Below are positions 42,037-51,977 of a DNA stretch of 64,000 nucleotides, one piece after another (within the stretch, counting starts at the first letter, position 1; each line of letters starts with the position of its first letter). The translations under genes and the position numbers were made by a program. Under the pieces are notes generated by a model. That model was not told the origin of the DNA, searched no databases, and was given only the letters and a program-made list of their open reading frames with translations. Origin of the DNA: Bradyrhizobium sp. CCBAU 51627 (GTDB lineage: Bacteria > Pseudomonadota > Alphaproteobacteria > Rhizobiales > Xanthobacteraceae); contig NZ_LBJG01000027.1 of the NCBI RefSeq assembly GCF_028128765.1, positions 186,001 to 250,000 of the forward strand. The letters run 5' to 3'.

Positions 42037-43380
42037 ATGGTCGGGGCCGTTCCGAAATTGAAAGCAGACGTGCGTGCTGACCGGACCAGGGCGTCCGGCG
42101 CGTGCGGTCGTGCACTTCGGATTGCTCTGATCTCAGGCTTGGTGCCACTCTCGCTCACATTGGTTCAATGCGGCCAGTCGCCCAATCCGACAGCGCTCGC
42201 CGCGAGCTCCCAGGCCAATGTCCAGGTCGTTGGGAAGACCAATCCCCAAATCTCCAATCGACAAGTCGCAAGCGGCGACACGTTCGAGGATCGCTTTCCT
42301 GCCCCGCAATTTAAGGACCGTTTCCCGTCCGCAAGCGAAAGCTTGCTGCAACGGCAGATGTCGGATTTCTCGCCCAAACGCGCCGTGCAGCAACAGCCTC
42401 AGCCAGAGCAGGCGCCCTACAAGGTCGCCTCGCTCGAGCCGCAGATCCCCTACAAGCGTCCGCAGCGTGAGGACCTGACGACCCTCGTCAGCATGAAGTC
42501 CTCGGCCTTTCCTTATTTCGGCAACAACCCCGCTTCCGACGCGCCCTTTCTCAACGTCTCCAAGGGCGACCGCCGTGGCCACCGCAGCTATTCAGGGCGC
42601 GTGTTCTGGCAGGACGAGACCTACAACGACAGCCGCGTGCTGGTGCATGTCCCTGAGCATTTCGACGTGCGCAAGCCCGGCGTGATCGTGGTGTTCTTCC
42701 ATGGCAATGGGGCAACGCTGGAACGCGACGTGCGCGACCGCCAGCTCGTGCCGCAGCAGATCACCGCCTCGGGCGCCAACGCCGTGCTGCTGGCCCCCCA
42801 GATGGCCGTCGACGCGGCCGATTCCAGCGCCGGAAAATTCTGGCAACCGGGCGGCCTCAAGCGCTTCATGGAGGAATCGGCAAGCCACCTCGCCCGTCTC
42901 ACCGGCGATCCCAACGGCGCGCGCGCCTTCGCCAACATGCCGATCGTGATCGTCGGCTATAGCGGCGGCTTCCTGCCGACCGCCTGGAGTCTGGAGGTCG
43001 GCGGCATCAGCGATCGCGTCCGCGGCGTCGTGCTGCTCGATGCGGTCTATGGCGAGATGGACAAGTTCGCGTCGTGGATCGAGAGCCACCGCTCCGGCTT
43101 CTTCGTCAGCTCCTACACGCACTATACCGCACGGCGGGACCGCGAGCTGATGAGCATGCTCAGGCAAAAGGGTATCAGCGTGTCCGAGGACATGGATGGA
43201 CCCTTGCGTCCCGGCAGCGTCGTATTCGTCGAAACCGGCGATGGGATTACCCATCGCGATTACGTCAACCGCGCGTGGACACAGTATCCGCTCAAGGACG
43301 TGCTGGTGAAGATGTCCGCCACGCCGGCGCTGGCACTGACGCGCGTCGCAGCCACCAGCTCTTCGGCATCGAGCCGATAA
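42037..43380 (+). CDS. Lipoprotein with alpha/beta hydrolase domain, 447 aa
   Basis: From ATG 42037 the N-terminus includes a hydrophobic stretch ending LVPLSLTLVQC, a lipobox. A Gln/Pro-rich linker of about 100 residues leads to an alpha/beta hydrolase domain with oxyanion loop VVFFHGNGATLERD, nucleophile elbow VIVGYSGGFLP and the base His probably in GDGITHRDYVN. TTG 42007 and GTG 42016 are other in-frame starts. Esterase or depolymerase-like function on the envelope is plausible; the substrate is unknown. Confidence 0.72.
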   Translation: MVGAVPKLKADVRADRTRASGACGRALRIALISGLVPLSLTLVQCGQSPNPTALAASSQANVQVVGKTNPQISNRQVASGDTFEDRFPAPQFKDRFPSASESLLQRQMSDFSPKRAVQQQPQPEQAPYKVASLEPQIPYKRPQREDLTTLVSMKSSAFPYFGNNPASDAPFLNVSKGDRRGHRSYSGRVFWQDETYNDSRVLVHVPEHFDVRKPGVIVVFFHGNGATLERDVRDRQLVPQQITASGANAVLLAPQMAVDAADSSAGKFWQPGGLKRFMEESASHLARLTGDPNGARAFANMPIVIVGYSGGFLPTAWSLEVGGISDRVRGVVLLDAVYGEMDKFASWIESHRSGFFVSSYTHYTARRDRELMSMLRQKGISVSEDMDGPLRPGSVVFVETGDGITHRDYVNRAWTQYPLKDVLVKMSATPALALTRVAATSSSASSR

Positions 43381-43395
43381 TTGCAGCTCTCTTGT

Positions 43396-43788
43396 TCAGC
43401 TCTTGGGCAGCTTCGGAATGCTCTCGGCAAAGCCATTGAAGCAGGCCAGACGCTCGTCCTCTTCCTTGAGGAAACGGCAGTCGGCGACACCTTTGGCCTT
43501 GGGTGCCTTGGGCTTCGGCGCCGGCGGAATCACGGCGTCGTAGCAGTTGAGGCGGTCCTTGGTGCCGTCATCGATGTCGAGGCACGCCTGGAGCCTTACG
43601 GCGATCGATTGCGGCTTGCCTTTTGGCGCCGCGGAGGCCGGCTTGGCAGCCGCTTCCTTCGTGCCAGCCTTGGTCCCCTTGGGCTTGACCTGCACCAGTG
43701 GCTTGTCCCCCACCATCGGTGGCTTGTCGGTTTGCGCAAACGCGGAGGCTGAATAGAGCACCGCGGCAACCGCCAGAATCATCCTCAT
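43396..43788 (-). CDS. Secreted Lys/Ala/Pro-rich protein with C-terminal Cys motif, 130 aa
   Basis: From ATG 43788 the signal peptide MRMILAVAAVLYSASAFAQ precedes a low-complexity basic segment and a C-terminal RLQACLDIDDGTKDRLNCYDAVIPP ... DCRFLKEEDERLACFNGFAE. The paired C-(x)n-RLxCYD/RLACFN motifs resemble the cysteine-containing motifs of small exported proteins in rhizobia. Function unknown. Confidence 0.62.
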   Translation of the reverse strand: MRMILAVAAVLYSASAFAQTDKPPMVGDKPLVQVKPKGTKAGTKEAAAKPASAAPKGKPQSIAVRLQACLDIDDGTKDRLNCYDAVIPPAPKPKAPKAKGVADCRFLKEEDERLACFNGFAESIPKLPKS

Positions 43789-43879
43789 CTCAGTCAACTC
43801 TCTTTGGTCCCCACGACTGGCCTTCTAGCGCTCTGACGCGCGGTTTGCCAAGCGCCTTGCACAGACGAAAACGCAGGAT

Positions 43880-45055
43880 TCAGGCCTTGGTGGCAGCCAG
43901 CGGCGGGCGCCGGGTCAGGATCACCAGGATGACCGCCAGCACGACGAAGCCGACCGCCACGAAGCCGAGCATATGCAGCTGCTCGCGGGCGAACAGCATC
44001 CCGCCAACGGCGGAGCCGACTGCCTGTCCGATATAGAGGACGGATGTATTGAGCGCGACGGTCGCCGATGCCAGCGGCGGCGCGGCCGCGACCAGTCGCA
44101 CCTGCTGCATCGAATTGGTCGATGCAAAGCCAAGCCCCCAGATCGCGACCGCGCCGGCCATCAGCACGAGCGTGCCGGCACCGAGCGCCCAGCCCGTCAT
44201 CCCGGCAAGCAACAGGGACGTGAACAGCACGGAGGTGCGGTAAGACCCCGCGGTGTCGACAATGCGGGTCGCGATGACGAGGCCAAGAAAGCCGCAAACG
44301 CCGTAGAGCGCGAACACGAGACCGATCGCATCAGGGCCGGCGCCGGTGAGCTTGTTGAGCAGCGGACCCATGTAGGTGAAAACGACGAACTGCCCCGACA
44401 TTTGCAGCATGGTGATCGCAAGCAGGAGCAGGATGATCCTGCTGCGGCCGACCTCGGCCCAGGTCTTCAGATCCACCGGGGCGCCCTTCAAGCCTCCCGG
44501 CAACCGCATCAGCAAGAACAGGAAGCTGACACAGCCGAGCGCACCGATCTCGCCATAGGCGGCGCGCCAGCCATAGCGGCTGGCGATCAAGGTGATCAGC
44601 GGAAGGCCGGCGGCGGCCGCGAGCGACCAGCCCAGGAAGATATAGGCAATGGTGCTGCCGCGCCGCTCCGCCGGCACGATCAGCGCCGCCGTGCCCGCGG
44701 CCTGCGGTGTGTACAGCGCGCCGACCGCGAGCATCACCAGGCGGATGGCGAGGAGGTTCGCATAGTCGGGCGCAAAGGCCGAGGCCAGATTGCCGAGAGC
44801 CAGCACGGCGAGCGTCATGGTGAGCAAGATCCGCCGTTCAATGCGGCTGGTCAGCCACGCCGTCAGCGGCGAGCCGATGCACAGGATGATCGCACCAAAG
44901 GTGATAAGGAGCCCGGCGGCATGGATGCTGACATCGAGCCCGGTCGCTAGCTCCGGCAGCATGCCCGCCGGCGCCAGGACCGAGCAGCCGGTGACAAGAT
45001 TGCCGAGCATCAGGGCTGAAGGGGCGAGACGGCGGGCGGCGGGGGCATTTTCCAT
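43880..45055 (-). CDS. MFS transporter (Cmx/AraJ-like 12-helix exporter family)
   Basis: 391 residues from ATG 45055. Twelve hydrophobic helices are visible, with SPLTAWLTSRIERR in loop 2-3, GALYTPQAAGTAALIVPAERRGSTIAYIFLGWSLAAAAGLPL (motif C-like helix 5) and a NTSVLYIGQAVGSAVGG motif in helix 11. This pattern is typical of DHA-type arabinose/chloramphenicol exporter relatives. Substrate unknown. A long open frame continues upstream to 48901 antisense to thrS and is a GC-bias artefact. Confidence 0.85.
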   Translation of the reverse strand: MENAPAARRLAPSALMLGNLVTGCSVLAPAGMLPELATGLDVSIHAAGLLITFGAIILCIGSPLTAWLTSRIERRILLTMTLAVLALGNLASAFAPDYANLLAIRLVMLAVGALYTPQAAGTAALIVPAERRGSTIAYIFLGWSLAAAAGLPLITLIASRYGWRAAYGEIGALGCVSFLFLLMRLPGGLKGAPVDLKTWAEVGRSRIILLLLAITMLQMSGQFVVFTYMGPLLNKLTGAGPDAIGLVFALYGVCGFLGLVIATRIVDTAGSYRTSVLFTSLLLAGMTGWALGAGTLVLMAGAVAIWGLGFASTNSMQQVRLVAAAPPLASATVALNTSVLYIGQAVGSAVGGMLFAREQLHMLGFVAVGFVVLAVILVILTRRPPLAATKA

Positions 45056-45160
45056 GCAAACGCATGTAGCGGCGGCTCGTGACGAGTTAAAGGGCACGGC
45101 CCGAAATAGTTGGAGCGCTGCCTCCGCTTTTGCGCGCCACTTTCTTGGAAATGCCGGATT

Positions 45161-45188
45161 GCACGGGCCGAATCGCCTGATATATCGC
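45161..45188 (+). promoter_or_regulatory. Possible thrS promoter
   Basis: TTGCAC (45161-45166), 16 bp, TATATC (45183-45188) resembles a housekeeping promoter and would give a 5' leader of about 45 nt before ATG 45242. The -35 is only moderate. Confidence 0.35.
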
Positions 45189-45241
45189 TCGTTCCCGCTT
45201 ACCTGCGCTCGTTCGCAGGAGTGAGCCTCAGGAGAAAAGCA

Positions 45242-47284
45242 ATGTCTGACCAGCCCAAATCCGAATCCGGCTTCCAATATTCCCTCAGCAACCTGAAGCC
45301 CGTGACCCCCGCCGCCAAAGTCACCCTTACCTTCCCCGACGGCGCCCAGCGCCAATATGACAAGAGCATTACCGGCCTCGATGTCGCCAAGGGCATCTCG
45401 CCCTCGCTCGCGAAGCGCACCGTGGCGATGGCACTCGACGGCGTGCTTACCGATCTCAACGATCCCATCGAAGCTGACGCCAACCTCAGGCTGATCACCC
45501 GCGACGAGCCGGAAGCGCTCGAACTGATCCGCCACGACTGCGCCCACGTGCTCGCCGAAGCCGTGCAATCGCTGTGGCCGGGCACGCAGGTGACCATCGG
45601 CCCGGTGATCGAGAACGGCTTCTACTACGACTTCTTCCGCAACGAGCCGTTCACGCCCGAGGATTTCGCCGCCATCGAGAAGAAGATGCGGGAGATCATC
45701 GCGCGCGACAAGCCGTTCACCAAGGAAGTCTGGGACCGCGAGAAAACGAAGCAAGTGTTCCGCGACAAGGGCGAGGCCTTCAAGGTCGAGCTGGTCGACG
45801 CCATTCCCGGCAACGAGCCGATCAAGATCTACTACCAGGGCGACTGGTTCGATCTCTGCCGCGGCCCGCACATGACCTCGACCGGCAAGGTCGGAGGCGC
45901 CTTCAAATTGATGAAGGTGGCCGGCGCCTATTGGCGTGGCGACAGCAACAACCCGATGCTGACCCGCATCTACGGCACCGCCTTCGCCAAGCAGGAGGAC
46001 CTCGACGCCTATCTTAAGCAGATCGAGGAAGCCGAGAAGCGCGACCATCGCAAGCTCGGACGCGAGCTCGACCTCTTCCATTTCCAGGAGGAAGGCCCTG
46101 GAGTCGTGTTCTGGCATCCGAAGGGCTGGACCATCTTCCAGCAGCTCATCGCCTATATGCGCCGCCGCCTGACCGGCGACTACAGCGAGGTCAACGCACC
46201 GCAGATCCTCGACAAGGTGCTGTGGGAGACCTCGGGCCATTGGGGCTGGTATCGCGAGAACATGTTCGCGGCGCAGTCGGCCGGCGACGAGGCCGAGGAC
46301 AAGCGCTGGTTTGCGCTCAAGCCGATGAACTGCCCCGGCCACGTCCAGATCTTCAAGCACGGCCTGAAGAGCTACCGGGACCTGCCGCTCCGTCTCGCCG
46401 AGTTCGGCGTGGTGCATCGCTACGAGCCATCGGGCGCCATGCACGGCCTGATGCGTGTGCGCGGCTTCACCCAGGACGACGCGCATATCTTCTGCACGGA
46501 GGATCAGCTCGCCGAGGAGTGCCTCAAGATCAACGATCTGATCCTGTCGACCTATGCCGATTTCGGCTTCACCGGTGATCTCACCGTGAAACTGTCGACA
46601 CGGCCGGAGAAACGCGTCGGCACGGATGCGATGTGGGATCATGCCGAGCGCGTGATGGCGACGGTGCTGCGCGAGATCCAGTCGCAGAACAATCACATCA
46701 AGACCGAGATCAACCCGGGCGAAGGCGCGTTCTACGGGCCGAAGTTCGAGTATGTGCTGCGCGACGCCATCGGCCGCGACTGGCAATGCGGCACCACGCA
46801 GGTCGACTTCAACCTGCCGGAGCGGTTCGGTGCTTTCTATATCGATCATGACGGCGGCAAGAAACCGCCCGTCATGGTGCACCGCGCGATCTGTGGCTCG
46901 ATGGAGCGCTATATCGGCATCCTGATCGAGCACTATGCCGGCAACTTCCCGCTCTGGCTCTCGCCGGTGCAGGCGGTGGTCACGACCATCACCTCGGAAG
47001 GCGACGAATACGCCAAGGTGGTCCTGGAGCAGGCGCGGCGCGCGGGGCTTCGGGTCGAGATCGACCTGCGCAACGAGAAGATCAACTACAAGGTCCGTGA
47101 GCACTCGCTGGCCAAGATTCCAGCGCTGCTCGTGGTCGGCAAGAAAGAGGCCGAGACGCATTCGGTCTCGGTCCGCCGGCTCGGCAGTGATGGCCAGAAG
47201 GTGATGACGACCGCGGAGGCCATCGCTGCGCTGGTCGACGAAGCGACCCCGCCGGACGTGCGACGGGCGCGCGGGGCGGCCTGA
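45242..47284 (+). CDS. thrS: Threonyl-tRNA synthetase
   Basis: 680 residues from ATG 45242, AGGAG upstream. An N-terminal TGS domain ([27 protein letters not shown]) is followed by the editing domain with [19 protein letters not shown], the class II core with [12 protein letters not shown] (zinc Cys), [14 protein letters not shown], and the zinc His plus motif 3 in [25 protein letters not shown]. The anticodon-binding domain ([17 protein letters not shown]) ends the protein. Full length, intact. No T-box, as expected outside Firmicutes. Confidence 0.97.
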   Translation: MSDQPKSESGFQYSLSNLKPVTPAAKVTLTFPDGAQRQYDKSITGLDVAKGISPSLAKRTVAMALDGVLTDLNDPIEADANLRLITRDEPEALELIRHDCAHVLAEAVQSLWPGTQVTIGPVIENGFYYDFFRNEPFTPEDFAAIEKKMREIIARDKPFTKEVWDREKTKQVFRDKGEAFKVELVDAIPGNEPIKIYYQGDWFDLCRGPHMTSTGKVGGAFKLMKVAGAYWRGDSNNPMLTRIYGTAFAKQEDLDAYLKQIEEAEKRDHRKLGRELDLFHFQEEGPGVVFWHPKGWTIFQQLIAYMRRRLTGDYSEVNAPQILDKVLWETSGHWGWYRENMFAAQSAGDEAEDKRWFALKPMNCPGHVQIFKHGLKSYRDLPLRLAEFGVVHRYEPSGAMHGLMRVRGFTQDDAHIFCTEDQLAEECLKINDLILSTYADFGFTGDLTVKLSTRPEKRVGTDAMWDHAERVMATVLREIQSQNNHIKTEINPGEGAFYGPKFEYVLRDAIGRDWQCGTTQVDFNLPERFGAFYIDHDGGKKPPVMVHRAICGSMERYIGILIEHYAGNFPLWLSPVQAVVTTITSEGDEYAKVVLEQARRAGLRVEIDLRNEKINYKVREHSLAKIPALLVVGKKEAETHSVSVRRLGSDGQKVMTTAEAIAALVDEATPPDVRRARGAA

Positions 47285-47318
47285 TTTCTGAAATCGATCT
47301 AAATTCGCTTCCGGTTGC

Positions 47319-47351
47319 GGGCGTGCATGCCTATCTCGGCATGGCACGCCC
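47319..47351. promoter_or_regulatory. Hairpin between thrS and the nitroreductase gene
   Basis: GGGCGTGCATGCC and GGCATGGCACGCCC form a 13-bp stem with one bulged base and a 6-nt loop, 34 bp after the thrS stop. There is no T-tract, so termination is uncertain; it could be an mRNA processing or stabilising structure. Confidence 0.5.
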
Positions 47352-47377
47352 GACGACCAGCCGAAGAGATCATCCCA

Positions 47378-47941
47378 ATGCTTGATGCCATCGAACTCCT
47401 GAAGACCCGCCGCTCGGTCAAGCCGCGCGAGATGACCGGCCCCGGCCCTTCGCCGGCCGAGCTCGAGACCATTCTCACCATCGGCGCGCGGGTGCCCGAC
47501 CACGGCAAGCTCGTGCCCTGGCGCTTCATCATTTTCGAGGGCGACGCACGTCAGCGCGCCGGCGAGGTGATTGCCAAGGTCTTTGCCCGCAAGAATCCCG
47601 GCGCGCCCGCCGCCGATATCGAAATCGAGCGCAAGCGCCTCACTGACGCGCCGCTGGTGATCGGCATCGTCAGCTTCACCAAGCCGCATCCGAAGGTGCC
47701 GGCTTGGGAGCAGGAATTGTCGGCAGGTGCCAGCGCCATGAACATCGTCACGGCGGCGACGGCTCTCGGTTATGGCGCGGCCTGGTTGACGGGCTGGTTC
47801 GCCTTCGATCGCGACGTGCTTGATGGCCTCGGCCTCAAGGCGGACGAGAAACTTGCCGGCTTCGTCCACATCGGCAAGCCGACCAAGCCGAGCGAGGATC
47901 GTCCGCGACCGGTCCTTTCCGAAATCGTGACGCGCTTCTAA
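47378..47941 (+). CDS. Nitroreductase-family flavoprotein (YdjA-like)
   Basis: 187 residues. The family start ELLKTRRSVKP contains the FMN-phosphate contact Arg-Arg-Ser, ARVPDHGKLVPWRFIIF is the NADH/FMN segment typical of the short YdjA branch, and GASAMNIVTAATALGYGAAWLTGW is the conserved helix. It should reduce nitro, quinone or enone substrates with NAD(P)H as a homodimer. Located 94 bp after thrS in the same direction. Confidence 0.9.
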   Translation: MLDAIELLKTRRSVKPREMTGPGPSPAELETILTIGARVPDHGKLVPWRFIIFEGDARQRAGEVIAKVFARKNPGAPAADIEIERKRLTDAPLVIGIVSFTKPHPKVPAWEQELSAGASAMNIVTAATALGYGAAWLTGWFAFDRDVLDGLGLKADEKLAGFVHIGKPTKPSEDRPRPVLSEIVTRF

Positions 47942-48004
47942 TCGAAGACTTGTTGACGCTCCTGATGTCTTGCGGCTTTGTTCCCGGCGAGGGAGGAAGC
48001 CCGG

Positions 48005-49273
48005 ATGAAGCGTCGTGAATTTCTGGTCGGGGCCGCAATGCTGGCCGGCACGATGGCGCGGAGCCGCGCCGCCGACATCCCGGCCCCCGCGCCCGACAAG
48101 CTGCGACGCATCACCTCGTACTTCGAGAACGAGGTCACCACCGGCCGATTGCCGGGGGCGATTGTGCTCGTCCAGCAGCACGGCAAGCCTGTTTATTTCA
48201 AGATGTTCGGCGTGCGCGACGTGAGGACGCGCCTGTCGATGACGCCGGACACGATCTTCGCGATCCATTCCATGACCAAGCCGATCACCAGCCTCGCCGC
48301 GATGATGCTGATCGACGAGGGCAAGCTCGCGCTCGCCGATCCCGTGTCGAAATACGTCCCCCTCTTCGCCGGCACCAAAGTGGGTCTCGAGGTCACCAAG
48401 CCCGACGGTTCGCTGGCGCTCGATCTGGTGCCTCCGGTTCGTCCCGTGACGATCAGGGACCTGATGCGGCACACCTCCGGCATCAGCTACGATTATATCG
48501 GCGGCAAATGGGTCGAACTCGCCTACAAGGAAGCCGACATCTTCGCCGGCCAGTTCGATAACAGGGAATTTGCCGATCGCATCGCCAAGCTGCCGCTGGC
48601 GCGGCAGCCGGGCACGTTGTGGCGTTACGGTCATTCCACCGATGTGCTCGGCAGCGTCATCGAGATCATCACCGGGCAGACGCTGTACGACGCCCTGAAG
48701 CAACGCATTCTCGATCCACTCGGCATGACCAGCACGAAATTCGTGCTGTCGACACTGGACGAGCTCGAGCGCATGGCACGGCCGCTGCCGAGCGACCAGA
48801 TCCTGCTCGATGCCGAGCGCGAACGGCTTGCCCATCGGGAATGGCAATCCGGCGGCGGCGGCCTGCTCTCGACCATCACCGACTATCAGCGCTTCTCGCA
48901 AATGCTGCTCAACGGCGGTGAGTTCGACGGCAAGCGCTATCTCAGCCCCGCCGCCTTCAAGGATATGACGACCGACCAGATCGGACCGGGCTCCGGCGTC
49001 GGACGCGACTATTTCTATTTCCCGGGCGACGGCTTTGGCTATGGCTACGGCCTTGCGGTACGCACCGATCCCGGCGACGCGAAACCGCCTCCGCCGGGCT
49101 CGCTCGGCGAATTGAAATGGGATAGCGGCAGCGGCACCTATTTCGGCGTCGATCCCAAGCTCGACATGATCTACCTGCTGATGCAGCAGACCCAGAACGA
49201 GCGCGGCCGCATCACGCCGGCGTTCAAGGCGCTGGTCTACGATTGCTATCCCGAGGAGCTACGCCGCCCGTGA
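48005..49273 (+). CDS. Tat-exported serine hydrolase, beta-lactamase class C / EstB-like
   Basis: 422 residues from ATG 48005 with GGGAGGAAG upstream. The N-terminus MKRREFLVGAAMLAGTMARS is a twin-arginine signal. SxxK is S89-M-T-K92; the YxN position reads Y208-G-H210; the region GSGTYFGVDPKLDMIYLLM holds the third motif. YxH in place of YxN is seen in esterase-type members. Periplasmic esterase/DD-peptidase-like hydrolysis is the likely role. It differs from the 27680 enzyme, which lacks a signal. The 3' end overlaps the GGDEF/EAL gene by 15 bp. Confidence 0.88.
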   Translation: MKRREFLVGAAMLAGTMARSRAADIPAPAPDKLRRITSYFENEVTTGRLPGAIVLVQQHGKPVYFKMFGVRDVRTRLSMTPDTIFAIHSMTKPITSLAAMMLIDEGKLALADPVSKYVPLFAGTKVGLEVTKPDGSLALDLVPPVRPVTIRDLMRHTSGISYDYIGGKWVELAYKEADIFAGQFDNREFADRIAKLPLARQPGTLWRYGHSTDVLGSVIEIITGQTLYDALKQRILDPLGMTSTKFVLSTLDELERMARPLPSDQILLDAERERLAHREWQSGGGGLLSTITDYQRFSQMLLNGGEFDGKRYLSPAAFKDMTTDQIGPGSGVGRDYFYFPGDGFGYGYGLAVRTDPGDAKPPPPGSLGELKWDSGSGTYFGVDPKLDMIYLLMQQTQNERGRITPAFKALVYDCYPEELRRP

Positions 49274-51721
49274 AGCGCGCTGGCCGAAATCGGCCAGCAA
49301 TTTTGCGATCTCGGCGGCCGGCCGTGCCGCACTGAACAGAAAGCCCTGCACCTCGTTGCAGCCTTCGGCGCGCAGCCAGTCGAGCTGATCCTCGGTCTCG
49401 ACGCCCTCTGCGGTCGTGGTGATGTTGAGGCTGCGTCCGAGGCCGGAGATCGCGCGGACGATTGCGCCGCAATCGGGCCGCTGCGCCAGATCCTTGACGA
49501 AGGATCGGTCGATCTTGATCTTGTCGAACGGAAAGCTGCGCAGATAACTCAGGCTGGAATAGCCGGTGCCAAAATCATCCATGGAGATGCCGACGCCGAG
49601 CTCGCGGAGCTGATGCAGGATCGCGAGGTTGGCATCGGTCTCGGCGAGGAAGATCGACTCGGTGATCTCGAGCTCGAGCCGCTTCGGCGACAGGCCGGAT
49701 TGCGCCAGCGCCGAGATCACGACCTGAACGAGATTACGGCTGCGGAACTGCGCCGGCGACAGATTGACCGCGACCTTGACGTCGAGGGGCCACTTCACTG
49801 CTTCGGCGCAAGCCTCGCGCAGCACCCACTCGCCGAGCTGCGTGATCAGGCCGATGTCCTCGGCAACCGGGATGAACTCGGCCGGCGAGATCATGCCCTT
49901 GTCGGGATGACGCCAGCGCAACAGCGACTCGAAGCCGGAGATGCGGTCGGAGGCGATCGACACCAGCGGCTGGTAGTGCAGCTCGAACTCACCATTGGCA
50001 AAGGCGCGGCGCAGATCGAGCTCCAGATCGCGGCGCCTCTGCGCCTGCAGGTCCATCTCGCGTTCGAAGAAATGGTGCACGCCACCGCCGTCGGATTTCG
50101 CCCGGTACAACGCCATGTCGGCGTTGCGCATCAACTCCTCTGACGTCACGCCGTCGCCCGGCGACAGCGCGATGCCGATGCTGGCGCCGATCACCATCTC
50201 CTGACCGTCGATGTCGTAGGGCGACTTCAGCATGTCGATCAGCAAGGTCGCGCAGGCACTCGCCTCGTTCGGCGAGACGTCGGCCGCCAGTATCACGGCG
50301 AATTCGTCGCCGCCAAGGCGCGCCGCAAGATTGGCGCCGCGGACCGCTGTGGTCAGGCGTTCTGCGACCAACTTGAGCAGGCGATCGCCTGCGGGATGCC
50401 CGAAGGAATCGTTGATGTTCTTGAACAGGTCGAGATCGATGTAGAGCACGCCGACGCGCTTGCCGCCGGCCTGGTCGAGCGCCTGCTTCAGGCGCTCCCG
50501 GAAATATTCCCGGTTCGGCAGATCGGTCAGCCCGTCATGATGGGCCATATGGGCGATCCGCGCCTCGGCCTTGCGGCGTTCGGTGATGTCGACCACCGCG
50601 ACCAGATAGCCATCGCGATCGCCGAAGGCGACGCGACGGCCGAAAGTCAGCACCTCGATCTCGCTGCCGTCGGCGCGCAAGTGCCGCCAGTTGCGCGAGG
50701 AGTGGTAGGTATCTCCGATGCGTTCAAGCGCCTCGGCGTGGCTGTCCCACTCGTCCTCGGGCCAGATCTCGTGCAACTTCATGCGCAGAAATACTGCGCG
50801 ACTATAGCCGTAATGCTGGACTGCGGCGTCATTGACGCCAAGGAACTGCTTGGTCTCTGCGTCGAACACCCACATCGGCATCGGGTTGCTGTCGAACAGC
50901 AGCCGAAACGAGGCATCGCGCCGCTTCAGTGCGGTCACATCTGAGATCGTCAGCGAGACCACGTCGGCAAACGCGGTGGCGCTGAGGCGGAGGTAGCGGC
51001 CATCGTGCTCGATCTCGAGCTGCTCGCCGCGGCCGCCGGAGACCGCCTTGAGGAGGAATTCCATGATTTCGGGCGCGGCCAGCAGCGTGTTGCCCTCGCC
51101 GATCCGCCGCCACAGCAAGCCGGCACTTTCGACCTTCAACAGCAGTCCCGCGCTCTTGTTATGATGCACGATCTGGAGATCGAACGGCCTGCCGCCGGCA
51201 TCGCGCAGCGTCGCCAGCGAGACCACCGCATCGTCAGTCGCGGCGAAAATCGCGTCGAGCAGATTGTACTGCGCACCGCGCTCGTTGACGTAGACCCCCA
51301 CGAGCTTGGCGCCCCAGCGCGAGGCCGTCGGCATCGCCAGCAGATCGTAGGTCCTGACCATGCCGTCGCGCACGCAATGTGCGCTGGCCTGGTGCGGCTG
51401 TTCGTTGCCGAGCGCGTTTGCCACGGCTTCGGACAGCGCGGTGGCGCAATCGGGCGACAGCTCCGCGACCGGAATGTCCCAGCGTTCCTCGCCGAGCCAT
51501 TTCTGCACATAACGTCCGCTGCGAGACAGCTCGAGTGTATCGTCGCCCCTCAGCAGCGCGATGTGATCGGCCAGCCGTCCGAGACTGCCGAGCATCACAT
51601 CCTCATAGCGCGGCAGCCGGTCCCCCGGCTTCAACGCGGCACGCCATTTGCGCTGAAGCACCGGGATGTCGTCAAACATTTCGGTGGCCGGTTTGCCCGG
51701 CATCTTCTTCGCGGCACTCAT
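49259..51721 (-). CDS. PAS-GGDEF-EAL cyclic di-GMP signalling protein
   Basis: About 820 residues from ATG 51721 (ATG 51751 and TTG 51760 are in-frame alternatives). Soluble, no membrane segment. N-terminal PAS-like regions (RYEDVMLGSLGRLADHIALLRGD; later DSNPMPMWVFDAETKQFLGVNDAAVQHYGYS) lead to a GGDEF domain with intact RLGGDEFAV and an EAL domain reading GFESLLRWRHPDKG (ESL, not EAL), with DDFGTGYSSLSYL intact. It can probably make c-di-GMP; phosphodiesterase activity is plausible since ESL variants can be active. Convergent with the Tat hydrolase gene. Confidence 0.9.
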   Translation of the reverse strand: MSAAKKMPGKPATEMFDDIPVLQRKWRAALKPGDRLPRYEDVMLGSLGRLADHIALLRGDDTLELSRSGRYVQKWLGEERWDIPVAELSPDCATALSEAVANALGNEQPHQASAHCVRDGMVRTYDLLAMPTASRWGAKLVGVYVNERGAQYNLLDAIFAATDDAVVSLATLRDAGGRPFDLQIVHHNKSAGLLLKVESAGLLWRRIGEGNTLLAAPEIMEFLLKAVSGGRGEQLEIEHDGRYLRLSATAFADVVSLTISDVTALKRRDASFRLLFDSNPMPMWVFDAETKQFLGVNDAAVQHYGYSRAVFLRMKLHEIWPEDEWDSHAEALERIGDTYHSSRNWRHLRADGSEIEVLTFGRRVAFGDRDGYLVAVVDITERRKAEARIAHMAHHDGLTDLPNREYFRERLKQALDQAGGKRVGVLYIDLDLFKNINDSFGHPAGDRLLKLVAERLTTAVRGANLAARLGGDEFAVILAADVSPNEASACATLLIDMLKSPYDIDGQEMVIGASIGIALSPGDGVTSEELMRNADMALYRAKSDGGGVHHFFEREMDLQAQRRRDLELDLRRAFANGEFELHYQPLVSIASDRISGFESLLRWRHPDKGMISPAEFIPVAEDIGLITQLGEWVLREACAEAVKWPLDVKVAVNLSPAQFRSRNLVQVVISALAQSGLSPKRLELEITESIFLAETDANLAILHQLRELGVGISMDDFGTGYSSLSYLRSFPFDKIKIDRSFVKDLAQRPDCGAIVRAISGLGRSLNITTTAEGVETEDQLDWLRAEGCNEVQGFLFSAARPAAEIAKLLADFGQRASRAA

Positions 51722-51914
51722 TGCAGTCCCCAACGCACTTTCGCGCCGCATCCAATGCAAGCGCCCTTAATGCGGTGTAAAGAGCGCGCTGCCTCGGGTT
51801 CCGTTCGGCGATTATGACAGTTTTAAGTCGGGCGATGGTTAGCGCGTCTTAGAAACTATGACAGTGGTTTGAAATGCGATCGCCTCTTGTCCCGGACGCG
51901 CCGCAACGCGCAAA

Positions 51915-51977
51915 AAAGCAATCCAGAGTCTTTCCGCGGATACATTTCCGGATTGCTTCGCTGCGCTCGCGATGACG
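51915..51977. repeat. Degenerate copy of the ATTGCGAGCGCAGCG palindrome
   Basis: The right arm (51949-51977) begins CGGATTGCTTCGCTGCGCTC and matches the 32961-32990 arm with two changes. The left arm keeps only AAGCAATCCAGA (51917-51928); its outer half is lost. Confidence 0.7.

Noticed and set aside
45056-45241. Riboswitch or T-box leader for thrS
   Set aside because: The leader is short and has no T-box or specifier-loop pattern.
43880-48901. A 1673-codon open frame on the minus strand spanning the MFS gene and the antisense of thrS
   Set aside because: Only the last 391 codons (from 45055) look like a protein; the rest is the antisense of thrS, the nitroreductase and a hydrolase, kept open by GC bias.
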